Shown here in pieces: positions 33,376 to 43,200 of a DNA stretch of 64,000 bases. Position numbers and translations under genes: made by a program. The DNA is taken from contig CM043942.1 of assembly GCA_014529385.2 (NCBI GenBank), positions 59,387,184 to 59,451,183 on the forward strand, read 5' to 3'. The notes under the pieces are model-generated. The model was given only the letters and a program-made list of their open reading frames with translations. It was not told the DNA's origin and ran no database searches. Position 1 is the first letter of the stretch, and every line of letters begins with the position of its first letter. Source of the stretch: Adiantum capillus-veneris (taxonomy: Eukaryota; Streptophyta; Polypodiopsida; Polypodiales; Pteridaceae).

Positions 33376-33742
33376 CTCTACAAACATGCTCATCCATGTT
33401 TGCCTCTCCAGGTGCCAGCAGCTTCGAAGCATCTTTTAAAGGTTCCTCACATCCATGAAATAGACACTGGCCGGCAGACTTACAGGCAGTTACAAAACAA
33501 AGTGGGTGATACTGATGTTGACACCGGAGCATGTAGACACCGGTAACAAGAGTCTGCATGATAGACATCCCACAAGCAACACAATCACCTAACTGCACAC
33601 AGCTATTGTCCGAACCCAAATGAATAGGCGGCCTGACAGTAAGGATAGGCATTCTTGACTTGAACAAATTAATAATCGTTTCCACAAATCGAAGATGCCC
33701 TGTCGCCACTTCTACTTCTCATAACAAAGTGTCATGATGACC
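33376..33742 (-). pseudogene. Gene relic exon 5: RING-like zinc finger
   Basis: Acceptor TTTTTTTACAG, donor AGAG|GTAATC. After one stop (HHDTLL*) the frame is open and contains CVACG, then CQHQYHPLC, then C-x5-C and HGC. This arrangement (C-x2-C, C-x-H-x2-H-x2-C, C-C) resembles a RING or treble-clef finger as found in ubiquitin ligases and chromatin proteins. Zinc residues look kept. The substrate is unknown. Confidence 0.6.
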
Positions 33743-33968
33743 CTGTAAAAAAATAGCGTTGCGTACTTTATAAAACAGTATAAGTGTTTGTGCATTACTT
33801 TCAAGAGTCTTCCTCACTTTATGTGGTACCACTTAAGAGTGTTATATAAACACATTTAAGTGGTCTTTTACCATATAAAATGGTCTCTAACCATTTTTTC
33901 CTAATTAGAGTTTAACCACTTTTAAGTAATATCAACTACTACTAGGTGAATCAATCAAGCTTACATAC
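33743..33968 (-). other. Intron 4 of the gene relic
   Basis: 226 bp between canonical GT and AG. It contains ACCACTT/AAGTGGT words like those of the satellite in intron 3. Confidence 0.6.
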
Positions 33969-34956
33969 CTGTAATTGTGCTGCCTCTTCACCTAGGTTAT
34001 TGAGATTGTGCACTTCAATATCAAGTCCCATGTCTTTGAGAGCCTCCTTTCTGATTTGAATCAAGGTCTCAAGATTTGCCATTACTTCCTCGTTTGGTAC
34101 AAGCCCAGCCTTATGCAGCTTGAGTTCCTCCATATCCTTGTTCAGTCTCTCTACGATCTTGGTGGCGCCTCGCATCAAACCAACCTGCTCATCTCTCTTT
34201 GTCTTTGATTGATCTAAAGCAATTTTTATTGCTTCAAGACATTGCTGCTTCTCTTTTAACTTTTCAGCAGCATTAGCCTTCATGTTAGAAATAGCTGCTA
34301 CATCAGCCGTTGACGCAGAAAATGTAGTCGAGAAACATTTGACATTCCAAATGTTCCCATTGAGCCAAAGGCCCGCTTCTTTAGAAATTCCTCCTTAGCC
34401 TGCCATGAAAATTGATGTCCACCTGAGTATGTCTGCCAGTCAAAACCTGTGCCAGTACTGTCAATGTAATTAGGCATATTTTCTGCATTAAATTTCCACT
34501 CGCTTCCAAGACATGGACCGTTTGTGGACCTCCATTTCTCCAATTTCCTATTTAAAGTTTTCTGTTGGCGTAACATTTTGATAACACCTTCAGCATACAC
34601 AGCCCATGCAACTAAACCTTCAGAATCTTCAGTGGCCTTGCACTTTTGCCAAGTAAATCCATGTGCAAAATGCATGCCTACCTCGTTGTTTGGGGGAGCT
34701 CCCTGATATACTTTGTGGTATAGCAGGAGACATTCTTCATACATTTCAGTCCTCAGCCCCTTTAAATGCATCTTCTCCTTTTGGTGGCGCTTGTAAATCC
34801 ATACACTAAGCCACTCCTCATCTGAGGTATCATCATCACATAGGAGCTTCGGATCCTGGCCAACCAATCATAGCCCATATTCGGTATGAAAATCTTCCTT
34901 GGTGAAGCAAAATTTTGTTTGAGTGGGTAAGGCCACTCGTGGTACTGTCCACCTCC
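33969..34956 (-). pseudogene. Gene relic exon 4: large central domain and coiled coil
   Basis: Acceptor TTTTTACAG|G at 34957, donor CAG|GTATGTAAG at 33968. First part: GGGQYHEWPYPLKQNF and IPNMGYDWLA, Trp- and aromatic-rich with acidic CDDDTSDEEW. Middle: WAVYAEGVIKMLRQQ. Last part (33969-34283): a heptad-like coiled coil rich in Glu, Lys and Leu. One-base frameshifts are needed near 34850 and near 34340. I do not recognise the central domain. With the RING-like finger and basic tail it looks like a nuclear regulatory or transposon-derived protein, which is inference. Confidence 0.6.
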
Positions 34957-36312
34957 CTGTAAAAACATATAAGAATGCATGTTAGTATGTAATGAGCCAT
35001 AATTAAACTTGTTCTATCAACAATAAGAAGTGGTTGAAATGATTTCTGCACCATTCTCAGTGGTACTGCAAAATTTTTAAGTGGTGGTGTACCACTAAAT
35101 GGTTCTCAACCACTTAAAACTGGTTAGGTAACACTAAAAAGTCCTGATACACCACTATTTTCTAGTGATGCATCCCCTTTTGGTGTTGCTTCACCACTTT
35201 AAAGTGGTGCTCCAGCACATAAAAGTGGGCTGAACCGCTGTTCAGTTGTGCTACACCGATGTGAATTGTTGTACACAACTTAAAACTGGTGGTACACTCC
35301 TAAAAAGTGGTGCTACACCAATAGAATGTGGTATCTCCTTGTAAAGCTTCATAACTTAAAAGCACTTAACCACCACTTTTAGCAAAGATGCACAACTAAC
35401 GGTTATTGCACTTTTGTAAAGCATCACTAAAAAGTAGTTCTACAGAACTCAAAGTGGTTGACCATCATGCACCACCACTTAAATGTGATTTGAACCACAA
35501 AAAGTGGTGACCACCACTTTATTGGTGTTTACCACTTTATACCAAATAACGTTCAGGTTAAGAAGCACCACTTTTCAGTGGTCCTACACACTTTTAAGGT
35601 ACCGAATAACGTTCTAGTTAAGAAGCACCACTTTATAGTGATGTTCACCACTTTATAGTGGTCTTCACCACTATAAACACCACTTAAATGTGATTTGAAC
35701 CACAAAAAGTGGTGAGCACCACTTTATTGGTGTTTACCACTTTAAACCAAATAACGTTCAGGTTAAAAAGCACCACTTTTCAGTGGTTTTACACACTTTT
35801 AAGGTACCTAATAACGTTCTAATTAAGAAGCACCACTTTATAGTTGTGTTTACCACTAGAAAGTGGTGCTTCTTAACTAGAACATTATTCGGTACCTTAA
35901 AAGTGTGTAAAACCACTGAAAAGTGGTGCACCATCGTGATACTTTTCTTAAAAGTGATGCTTCACCACAAAATAGTTAGGGTTTTCCACTGGAAAGTGAT
36001 GCACCCATTGTATCGCCAGTTTTTACTAGAACCTTATCTCTTTTTAGTGTTGCCCAGCACTTTAAAGTGGTCCAGTATCACTTTGAAGAGATGGTGTACC
36101 ATATCAGTGTAACTATTTAGTGATGCAACCATGGTTTCTGCCCAACTTTAAAGGGTGCTGCAGGTGCACCACTTCAACACAACCTATCAGTGGTGTTGTA
36201 CCCATAAAAAGTGGGGTTCACCCACTTGATATTTACTAGTGGTGTGCACACTACTTTTTCCTAATAAAGCAACACTTTAATTGAATCCATATGGGAAATA
36301 CCTCCATCCAAC
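34957..36312 (-). repeat. Intron 3 of the gene relic filled by a palindromic ACCACTTTAAAGTGGT satellite
   Basis: From about 35040 to 36240 the words ACCACTT and AAGTGGT alternate densely, so the repeat is self-complementary. A larger unit of 205 bp is repeated in direct orientation (35473 and 35678), and an inverted partner of its GCACCACTTTTCAGTGG part stands at about 35855-35930. There is no coding capacity. Confidence 0.8.
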
Positions 36313-36389
36313 CTGCTGAACATTTTGCTTCTTAGGTGTACCCTTGGGGGACTCGGAAGTTCTTTTTGTAGCATGCATGTGCAAAAAAT
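36313..36389 (-). pseudogene. Gene relic exon 3 (possible duplicate of exon 2)
   Basis: Frame ATKRTSESPKGTPKKQNVQQ, ending at donor CAG|GTTGGA in phase with exon 4. It resembles exon 2 (ATKGPSKSDKGTPTKG) in both DNA and protein, as if one exon had been tandemly duplicated. A canonical acceptor is not visible (TTTTTTGCAC where exon 2 has TTTTTTCAG), so use of this exon is uncertain. Confidence 0.4.
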
Positions 36390-36447
36390 TCAGAAATTTT
36401 ACAAGACGTAAAACCAATTTTAGAAATGCATGCATGATGCATCTAAC

Positions 36448-36542
36448 CTGTTTTGATAGGCGACTCCTGCGTAGAGCTCTTTCCCTTCGTAGGTGTACCC
36501 TTGTCAGATTTTGAAGGTCCTTTTGTAGCCTGGTTCTTCATC
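36448..36542 (-). pseudogene. Gene relic exon 2 with the start codon
   Basis: Acceptor TTTTTTCAG|G, ATG at 36539-36541, donor ACAG|GTTAG. It encodes MKNQATKGPSKSDKGTPTKG and further Lys/Ser/Thr-rich residues, a disordered basic N-terminus. It is the first in-frame ATG after a probable 5' untranslated exon. Confidence 0.55.
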
Positions 36543-36792
36543 CTGAAAAAATCACAAATGCCACATAGATACAAGATCAATAGTTAAATGCATTCATGCT
36601 TGAACCTGCATGATGCATTCGTATAAGCATACACACACAGTTGATAAAATCTGCATTCATGCTTCAAGTTGCATCATGCATTTTTATAAAGCATTCACCA
36701 GGGTGATCAATTAGATGTGCACAATGCATATACATTCCAGAAATAAATTCTAAACTTACACATGCATCATTAACAGTTACAATCCATGATTA

Positions 36793-36897
36793 TTTTGCCA
36801 CCCAACAGACCATATCGCCAGGGGTTGAACCAGGGTCCTTACGCACCCACCCATTCACTTTAACCACTAGGCCAAGCCCCCTTTGGTTATCTTGCCA
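36793..36897 (-). mobile_element. Short tRNA-derived SINE-like copy
   Basis: On the minus strand it reads GGGGCTTGGCCTAGTGG (A box TGGCCTAGTGG) and, about 35 bp later, GGTTCAACCCC (B box), the polymerase III promoter pattern of tRNA genes and SINEs. It is flanked by TTTTGCCAC and TCTTGCCAC, likely a target-site duplication. At about 90 bp it is hardly more than the tRNA part, so a truncated SINE or a retrocopied tRNA fragment. It lies in intron 1 of the gene relic. Confidence 0.6.
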
Positions 36898-37054
36898 CAC
36901 ATTCAGAGACAAGCATACAACGCTTCTACATCTGCATGAAGCATGCTAAAACATTGATCAATGCTACCTGGAAATGCTACCTAGGAAAACCAGCCACATT
37001 CAAATTCAACCAACATTCAAGATAGAATGCTTCAAGCTACATGATGACACATAC

Positions 37055-37290
37055 CTGTTGCTGATGTAGGGGATTTTTACTAAAGTTGATGACCATCCCA
37101 GCAAAAAGTACTCCTGAATTTTCTTGTTGTTGTTGTGATGTTGCTGCTTGTTGCTTCGGCTAGCAGAGAAACACAAAGGAGGGAGGAAAGAGGGAATCAA
37201 AAACCTGAATGGCGCTCGCGAGACAGAGAGAGGGGGGAGGAACGAGCGAGACAGAGTGGGAGGGACGAGACTCGAGAGAATATTTGCATT
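37055..37290 (-). other. Probable 5' untranslated exon 1 of the gene relic
   Basis: Ends at donor CAACAG|GTATGT (37053-37055). It is C/T-rich (CTCTCTCTGTCTCGCG), as plant 5' leaders often are, without a good ATG. The upstream limit is a guess and no convincing TATA motif was seen. Confidence 0.4.
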
Positions 37291-37486
37291 AAGTGCTTGA
37301 ATGTACCTTGAGGTGATCATTAATGAGTAAGTGCTTTCACTTAGTACACGTCAAATTTTAACCCTTTTTTCCATAAATTTTGAATTTAATCCCACTGTTT
37401 CAAATGCCTAAACCACCCATTTTCTCAACCCCAAAAACCATATACTATATAGTGGCAAAAGAGGTCCACCTATACATGCTTTCACC
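37291..37486. other. Upstream flank of the gene relic
   Basis: Short stretch up to the broken end of Tat copy 2. It may hold the gene promoter, but no motif is convincing. Confidence 0.35.
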
Positions 37487-38231
37487 CACTCATGCGTTGA
37501 GAAGATGGGTCTAACATTGACTGGGGTGTCCGGCTTTCAGATCAGATTGACAAACCATCAGAAAGTAAAATGTTTGGGTGTTGTAAAGAGCTTAGAAGTG
37601 GAGGCTATGATGCAAAGGCGGTGGTTGATTTTCATGTGATGCCAGCTGGGTTGGGAGCATATCCTATTATACTGGGAAGACCATGGCTATGTGCAATAGG
37701 ATCTATTCAAGATTGGAAACGTGGTACGATTAACCTCTACGAAAAGACAGGTGCGAAGAAGCTATATAATATGGACACAAGGAAACAATTGGAAGAGCTT
37801 TATGAAGATGAGGATGAGTCTAGTGATGAAGACTATTCCACAATGAGACTGATGAGGACAGTGATAGTACTACCAGCAGTGATGAGGATGTTGATGTTGC
37901 ATTTCTTTTGATGGACAAAGGAATCCAGGAGTCTATTTTGGTTGCATTTGTAAATGAGATTGAAGATGAAAGTGAAGGGCCTTATGAAGTGATTGAAGGG
38001 CTGATGCAAACCAAGGTTCTATTGTCAAAGAAGCAGGAATTGATGACACAAATGATCAGTGCAGACCTCTCAGCTATGGAGAATGAGATATATTTGCACA
38101 TGCTGGCTAGTTTGCCTGATTTGTTTATTACTTCATTAGAAGAGATCAGAGGGTTCAAGGGCAAAGAGATGCATATAGAGCTGAAAGAGGGTGCTAAGCT
38201 AGTGCGGAAAACGCTAAGAAGGATGGGTTAA
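37487..38231 (+). pseudogene. Tat copy 2, protease remainder and linker
   Basis: Homologous to 27434-28620. It begins abruptly inside the protease (CFEKMG equivalent), so the element is 5'-truncated; gag, leader and 5' LTR are missing. It has LGAYPIILGRPW and the acidic linker. A frame change lies near 37850. The insertion site of the MITE in copy 1 is unoccupied here. Confidence 0.8.
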
Positions 38232-39300
38232 GAGTAGATGGAAGCCTTGAGGGAAGAGGTGGACAAGTTATTGAAGGCAGGGCTCATAGTGCATGTGGAG
38301 ACTACAGAATGGGTGAGTCCAGTAGTAGTCAGTCCAAAGAAGGATGGAAAGTGGAGGATTTGTGTAGATTTTAAATCCTTAAATGAAGCCACTAAGAAGA
38401 ACCCATATCCTCTTCCATTCATCGATTAGATCTTGGATACAGTGGCAGGTTATGAGAGGTACAGTGTGTGTGATGGTTTTTCAGGCTATTTTCAATTGAA
38501 GATTTCTCCTAAAGACCGAACAAAGACAGCTTTTATTACGCCATGGGGTTGCTATTGCTACACAATATTTCCATTTGGGTTGTCAAATGGACCATATCTC
38601 TATCAAGAGAGAGCAAATTGGGTATTAGAACCATTCACTGGTAGTTGTGTTAAAGCTTTTATGGATGACTTCTGTGTCTACAGCAGTACGGCTGAACACC
38701 ATGAGAATCTACAGATGGTATTGGCTCGATATGATGAATTTGGAGGACAACTAAATCCAAAGAAATGTCATCTAGCACATCCAAGGGTGAAGTTATTGGG
38801 CCACATGGTGTCAGAAAATGACATTGAGGCTGATCCAGACAAGGTTAAGTTTATTATTCTTCTTCCATCACCTACGAGTACAAAGAAATTGGAAACCTTT
38901 ATACACAAAGTAAAGTACATGGCGTGGTTTATTCCATTGTCTTCACAGCTTCTTTATCCATTACAGCAAGTGGCAAAGCACAATCCTTTGCCATGGGATG
39001 ACAAGTGTGAAGAAGTGTTTCAAGAGGTGAAAGAGATGTTGGGAGGGTTGTCAGCCATGCAAGCTCCTGATTGGGAGCAAGCGTTTTATGTATATCCATC
39101 GGTAGGGGATGATGCCATTGGAGCCATGCTGTTGCAAAAGGGGAAGGGTAGCCATTATATGAGGCTAGTGTATTGTGCAAGCCGAGTGAAGTTGGTAGCA
39201 GAAAGAAAATTCTCGGAAGTAGAGCTAGTGATGGCCAGTGTAATATTTTCTTGTTACGATTTTGTCATTACTTGCTACCACAACCTTTTGTTTTCTTGAC
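38232..39300 (+). pseudogene. Tat copy 2 reverse transcriptase and RNase H
   Basis: The more complete RT of the two copies: VSPKKDGKWRICVDFKSLNE, stop at FID*, then CDGFSGYFQLKISPKD, AFITPWGCYCYTIFPFGLSNGP, FMDDFCVYS and LLGHMVSEN. The RNase H follows (YPSVGDDAIGAMLLQ, KFSEVELVMASV) with a frameshift near 39255. Two breaks are therefore enough to kill it. Confidence 0.85.
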
Positions 39301-39990
39301 GAGTTATGCCTTTTTTCCACATCTAATTAATGGCACTAACATGTCAAATGTGGTCAAGAAATGGGTAATTGAGCTGCAAGAGTTTGAGTCCTCTTTTTTA
39401 TTGGAAGACAGTACAAGGGCTACCCTAGCTAACTTGTTGACTTACAAGGAGAATCCCCTCCTTGTTAAGGAAAAAGTGGTGAGAAGGGTAGTTGAAGAGG
39501 TGCCACAAACCAGCAATGCACACGTTTTGTTCTTTGATGGCTCATATAGGAAGAGCCATGATGCGGCTTCAGGGGGTAGAGCACTTTATGATCCAGAGGG
39601 GAAGCTAGTATGCAAGAGAGGGTTCAAATTGCATTCTCATAGTAACAATGAGGCTGAATATGCTACGTTGGAAGCTGGGTTACACATTTGTTTGAAGCAT
39701 GGGACTAGAAGGTTGAGCATAAAATAAGATGCCTTCTTAGTGGTGAAGCAAGTGTTGGGTGTGTGGAAGAGCAAGAACACCTCATTGAAGGAAACGTGTT
39801 TTAGAATTAAAGGCCTGTTAAAAAAGTTTGAAGCATGGAACATCAGACACATAGAACATGCTCTAAATGGAAGGCACATGAAGCAGCGCAAAGCATGATT
39901 GGGGAGCTATTTGTGTTCAGGACCAATTTACCTCTTTATCATGGCCGGAAAAGTTTGGCTCAAGAAGAGGAGTTTTTGTTATAACAGGAA
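39301..39990 (+). pseudogene. Tat copy 2 second RNase H
   Basis: VLFFDGSYRKSHDAASGG, NNEAEYATLEAGL, then a stop at 39727 just after LSIK, where copy 1 has GDALLV. Frame shifts follow near 39870 and 39975. Homologous to 29691-30150. Confidence 0.8.
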
Positions 39991-40760
39991 TCATTCCGAA
40001 GGACATTCAGAAGTCTAAGAAGTATGGTTTTGCGCGTAGAGCATACAAATACAAATTGATTGGTGATGTCTTGTACATGAAAGGGGTTGATGTAGTGTTG
40101 AGACGTGTACCTTGGCGGAAGGAGCTTTATAGAGTGTTGGAAGAGAATCATGAAGGCATATGTGGTGGCCATTTTGCTCTAGAGATAACCTTGCATAAGA
40201 TCTTGCAAGAGGGGTATGTATGGCCTAGTTTGCACAAGGATGTTCATCATTGGTGTAGGTCTTACAATAGGTGTCAAGCACTTGGGAAGAGAGTGTTGAG
40301 GCCAGAGCTACAAAAAACTATTATGGCGTTTGATGTCTTTGAAAAGTGGGGGATTGATGCAATTGACCCGTTACCTATCACAAGCAGGGGAAAAAGCTAT
40401 ATTTTGACTACAGTGGACTATCTCTCTAGATGGGCAGAGGCCATAACAGTTAAACAAATCACTGCAAAGGATGTGGCAAAATTTGTGTATGATGAAATAT
40501 GTTGCAAGTTTGGGGTGCCACTAGAGCTTCTTTCGGATAAGGGGCCAAGATTTAGAGCTAAACGGCTATACTTTTTATGCACAAAGATGAAGATTAGGCA
40601 TCAACATACCACTCCTTATTATCCGCAGTGTAATGGCCTAAATGAAAGATTCATTGGTGAGTTGGAAAAAATTCTTCCAAACGTGACAGAGAACCAAGGA
40701 AAAAATTGGGATTTGGAATTTCCCAGTGCATTATGGGCTTACCGTACTTCCGTAAAGACT
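39991..40760 (+). pseudogene. Tat copy 2 integrase, first part
   Basis: Open from 40056. HKDVHHWCRSYNRCQ has Cys changed to Tyr in the zinc-binding H-H-C-C. WGIDAIDPLP, LSDKGPRF and NERFIGELEKIL are kept. It is cut at 40760 by copia-1. The tail resumes at 45659, and about 296 bp between the two cut points are missing compared with copy 1. Confidence 0.85.
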
Positions 40761-40799
40761 AAGTCCGGGAGGACGCAACCTGCTCTGATACCAATTGTT
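40761..40799. repeat. Inverted copia-1 primer-site and leader segment (39 bp)
   Basis: Reads as the reverse complement of LTR end AACA, ATTGGTATCAGAGCAGG and the first leader bases, as seen in sense in the other copy at plus 6826-6870. It is followed at 40800 by leader sequence in normal orientation. No 5' LTR is present. Confidence 0.8.
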
Positions 40800-41115
40800 G
40801 CTTCAGTATACGCCTGCTCACTTTCTCCGATTTTTGTGAGCTTTGGCAAGCGTTTGCAAGTCGAGAAATACTTCGGGATAACTCGTAGACCTTGGTCTGC
40901 TCAGATTTTTCATTTGGGCTCATTTCGGCCTTTGTTTCCACTACACGCAGTACTGCACAGGCTATTTCGTCATTTTGTGCAGAATATATGTCAATGCCAT
41001 TTTCTGCATAACAGGTGCCTTACAGTCTTCTACGGTTTGTGCTATATAGCACGTCTTGTTCTCGCTCCGTTTCTCCTATTTTTGGGCAGTTTTCACATCA
41101 GGTGCAGCATTTACC

Positions 41116-42186
41116 ATGGCTGACAACAACAACATCAGGTTCAAGATGTTTGCTGCTGTTGAGGACAGGTTGGATGGGGACAACTATCCTATGTGGACTT
41201 ATATGATGCAACATGTTCTTGTGTCAAAGGGCGTCTGGAAAATTGTGCAGGGCATTGATGCACGTCCTGGTTCTAAGGATGTAGGCGATGTTGAGGATGT
41301 TGCAGGTCTTGCTGCAAGGATTGTTGCTGTTAGAGTTGTTTTGCCTACGGAAGAACAAGCTCGTTAAGATTTAAAGGATGCGCAGGCTCATGCATTGATT
41401 GCGTTTTCTATGAAGTGCACCATTGTTCCTCACATCCGTTCAGCAAAATCTGCAAAACAGGCTTGGGATATTTTAGCTGGTCTTTATGCAAGCCGCAATG
41501 AGGCTAAACTTGCTTTGCTGCGTGAAGCGTTGGAGTCAAAGATTATGCGTGAGGAAGATGATATGAACACTTTCCTTGCTAGTGTCAAGGATATCAATGA
41601 GCAACTTATTTCTGTAGAAGAAGTCATTTCAGACAGTTCCCTAGTGCAGACTGTTCTTGATGCCTTACCAGATTCTTACCATACTTTTGCTAGTACTTGG
41701 AGACTTATGACCCAAGGAAATCCAAAAGTTGTCAAGTTTGATGCATTATGCACATTGTTGTTGCAAGAGTCACTTTCCAGAAAAAACATGACTAGGCAGC
41801 GTGTAGTTGAACATGCTTTTATTGCTTCTCAAAGAAAGGGTGGTAATAGCAATGCAGCCACTTCTTATGGTTCTGCTGCGAGTGGAAAAAATTCTGTTCC
41901 TAATGCTTTTGCTGGCAGCACTTCGTCTGGCAATTGTGGTGATAAGGGCAAAAATAAGATGCGTTGCCATTATTGTAAAGCTAATGATCACTTGATCAAG
42001 TCGTGTCCTAAGTTGAAGGCCAAAGAGGCTAAGAAGAAAGAGGGTGGTTCCACTGCAAATGCTGGTTCCACTACAAATGCAGCCATTGTTGAGTCTTCTG
42101 TAAGAGGAGACTGTAATGCCGATGTTGATGCAGAATGGGCTTTTAGCGCAGAGTGCACTTAAAATCCTGCTGTCCATGATGCATGC
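41116..42186 (+). pseudogene. Copia-1 Gag
   Basis: Start at 41116: MADNNNIRFKMFAAVEDRLDG, then DNYPMW as in copia (UBN2-type) gag. A stop stands at 41365-41367, then the frame is open from 41395. The zinc knuckle CHYCKANDHLIKSC (41964 onward) fits C-x2-C-x4-H-x4-C exactly. Another stop lies at 42160. The truncated minus-strand copy at 5147-6504 is the same gene. Confidence 0.85.
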
Positions 42187-42600
42187 TTGTCAGTTGCTGT
42201 AGATTCACATTTGTGGTATTTCGACAGTGGTGCTACAAAGCACATTACCTCACATCGTGAATTGTTTACCTCTCTTAAGTCTGTCCCTCATGGGAATTTA
42301 GTAACTTGTGCCACCAATGCCTCTTATCTAGTTCAGGGAGTTACAAAGATTGTGCTTATTGTTGCTAATGACAGTTCTTTCACACTTGTTGATGCACTTT
42401 ATGTACCTGGGATCAAGAAGAATCTCTTGTCTGTATCCACATTTGCTAGACTTGGACTTGTAGTCAAATTTGTGGATGACAGATGTACATTTCATGATCT
42501 CAGTTTTGGTGATGAAATTGTTGCATATGGCCTTTTGTGCGGTGGGCTATATAAGCTCACTTTGTATGACAAGTGTGGACAAAATTTTGCAAATGCTGTT
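42187..42600 (+). pseudogene. Copia-1 protease
   Basis: WYFDSGATKHITSHRELF with the catalytic DSG intact, DALYVPGIKKNLLSVSTFARLG and onward. The frame is open from 42187 to 43050 and runs on into the integrase. Catalytic residues look functional. Confidence 0.85.
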
Positions 42601-43200
42601 GCAGATTCAAGGCCTATTCCAGATGCAAAACTTTGGCATGCACGTTTTGGTCATCTGAATTTTGCCAGTTTGCTGCGTTTGCAGAAATTTGATATGGTTT
42701 CTTCTTTGCCGCCTCTTGAAGCACCTGTCAAACATGTTTGTGAAGGCTGTATTCTGGGTAAAATGCAGCGTTCTAAGTTTCCAAAGGATGGTTCAGTTAG
42801 GGCCACATGCAGGTTGCAGCTTGTGCACAGTGATGTTTGTGGACCCATGCAAACTCCGTCCTTGGTCAATTACTTGTACTTCGTGACTTTCATTGATGAT
42901 TACTCCATGCATGCATGGGTATTTCCGCTTAAAGAGAAGTCGAAAGTTTTTATGTGCTTCAAACAATTTGTGGCTATGGCTGAAAATGTCTCAAAATGTA
43001 TTATGGGCATCCTCCGTTCCGATCGGACGGGGGGAGTATATGTCTCATGAATTCAATGCATTTTTGGCTAGTCGTGGGATAAAACACCAATGTACAGTGC
43101 CTTATACACCTCAGCAAAATGGTGTTCAAGAGTCAAGCTTTGCCGCATTCTTTTTGGCTTGAGGCCATCATGTGTGCCACTTATGTACTAAACATGTGTC
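42601..43200 (+). pseudogene. Copia-1 integrase, catalytic Glu lost
   Basis: Zinc-binding part LWHARFGHLNFASL and HVCEGCILGK (H-H-C-C). Core: LVHSDVCGPM (first Asp) and LRSDRTGGVYVS (second Asp). A frameshift lies near 43030. At PYTPQQNGV the sequence jumps to LPHSFWLEAIM, which normally follows some 25 residues later, so the segment with the catalytic Glu is deleted. It cannot integrate by itself. Confidence 0.85.

Noticed and set aside
36793-36897. Functional tRNA gene
   Set aside because: A and B boxes are present, but the acceptor ends do not pair convincingly and target duplications flank it, so a retroposed copy is more likely.
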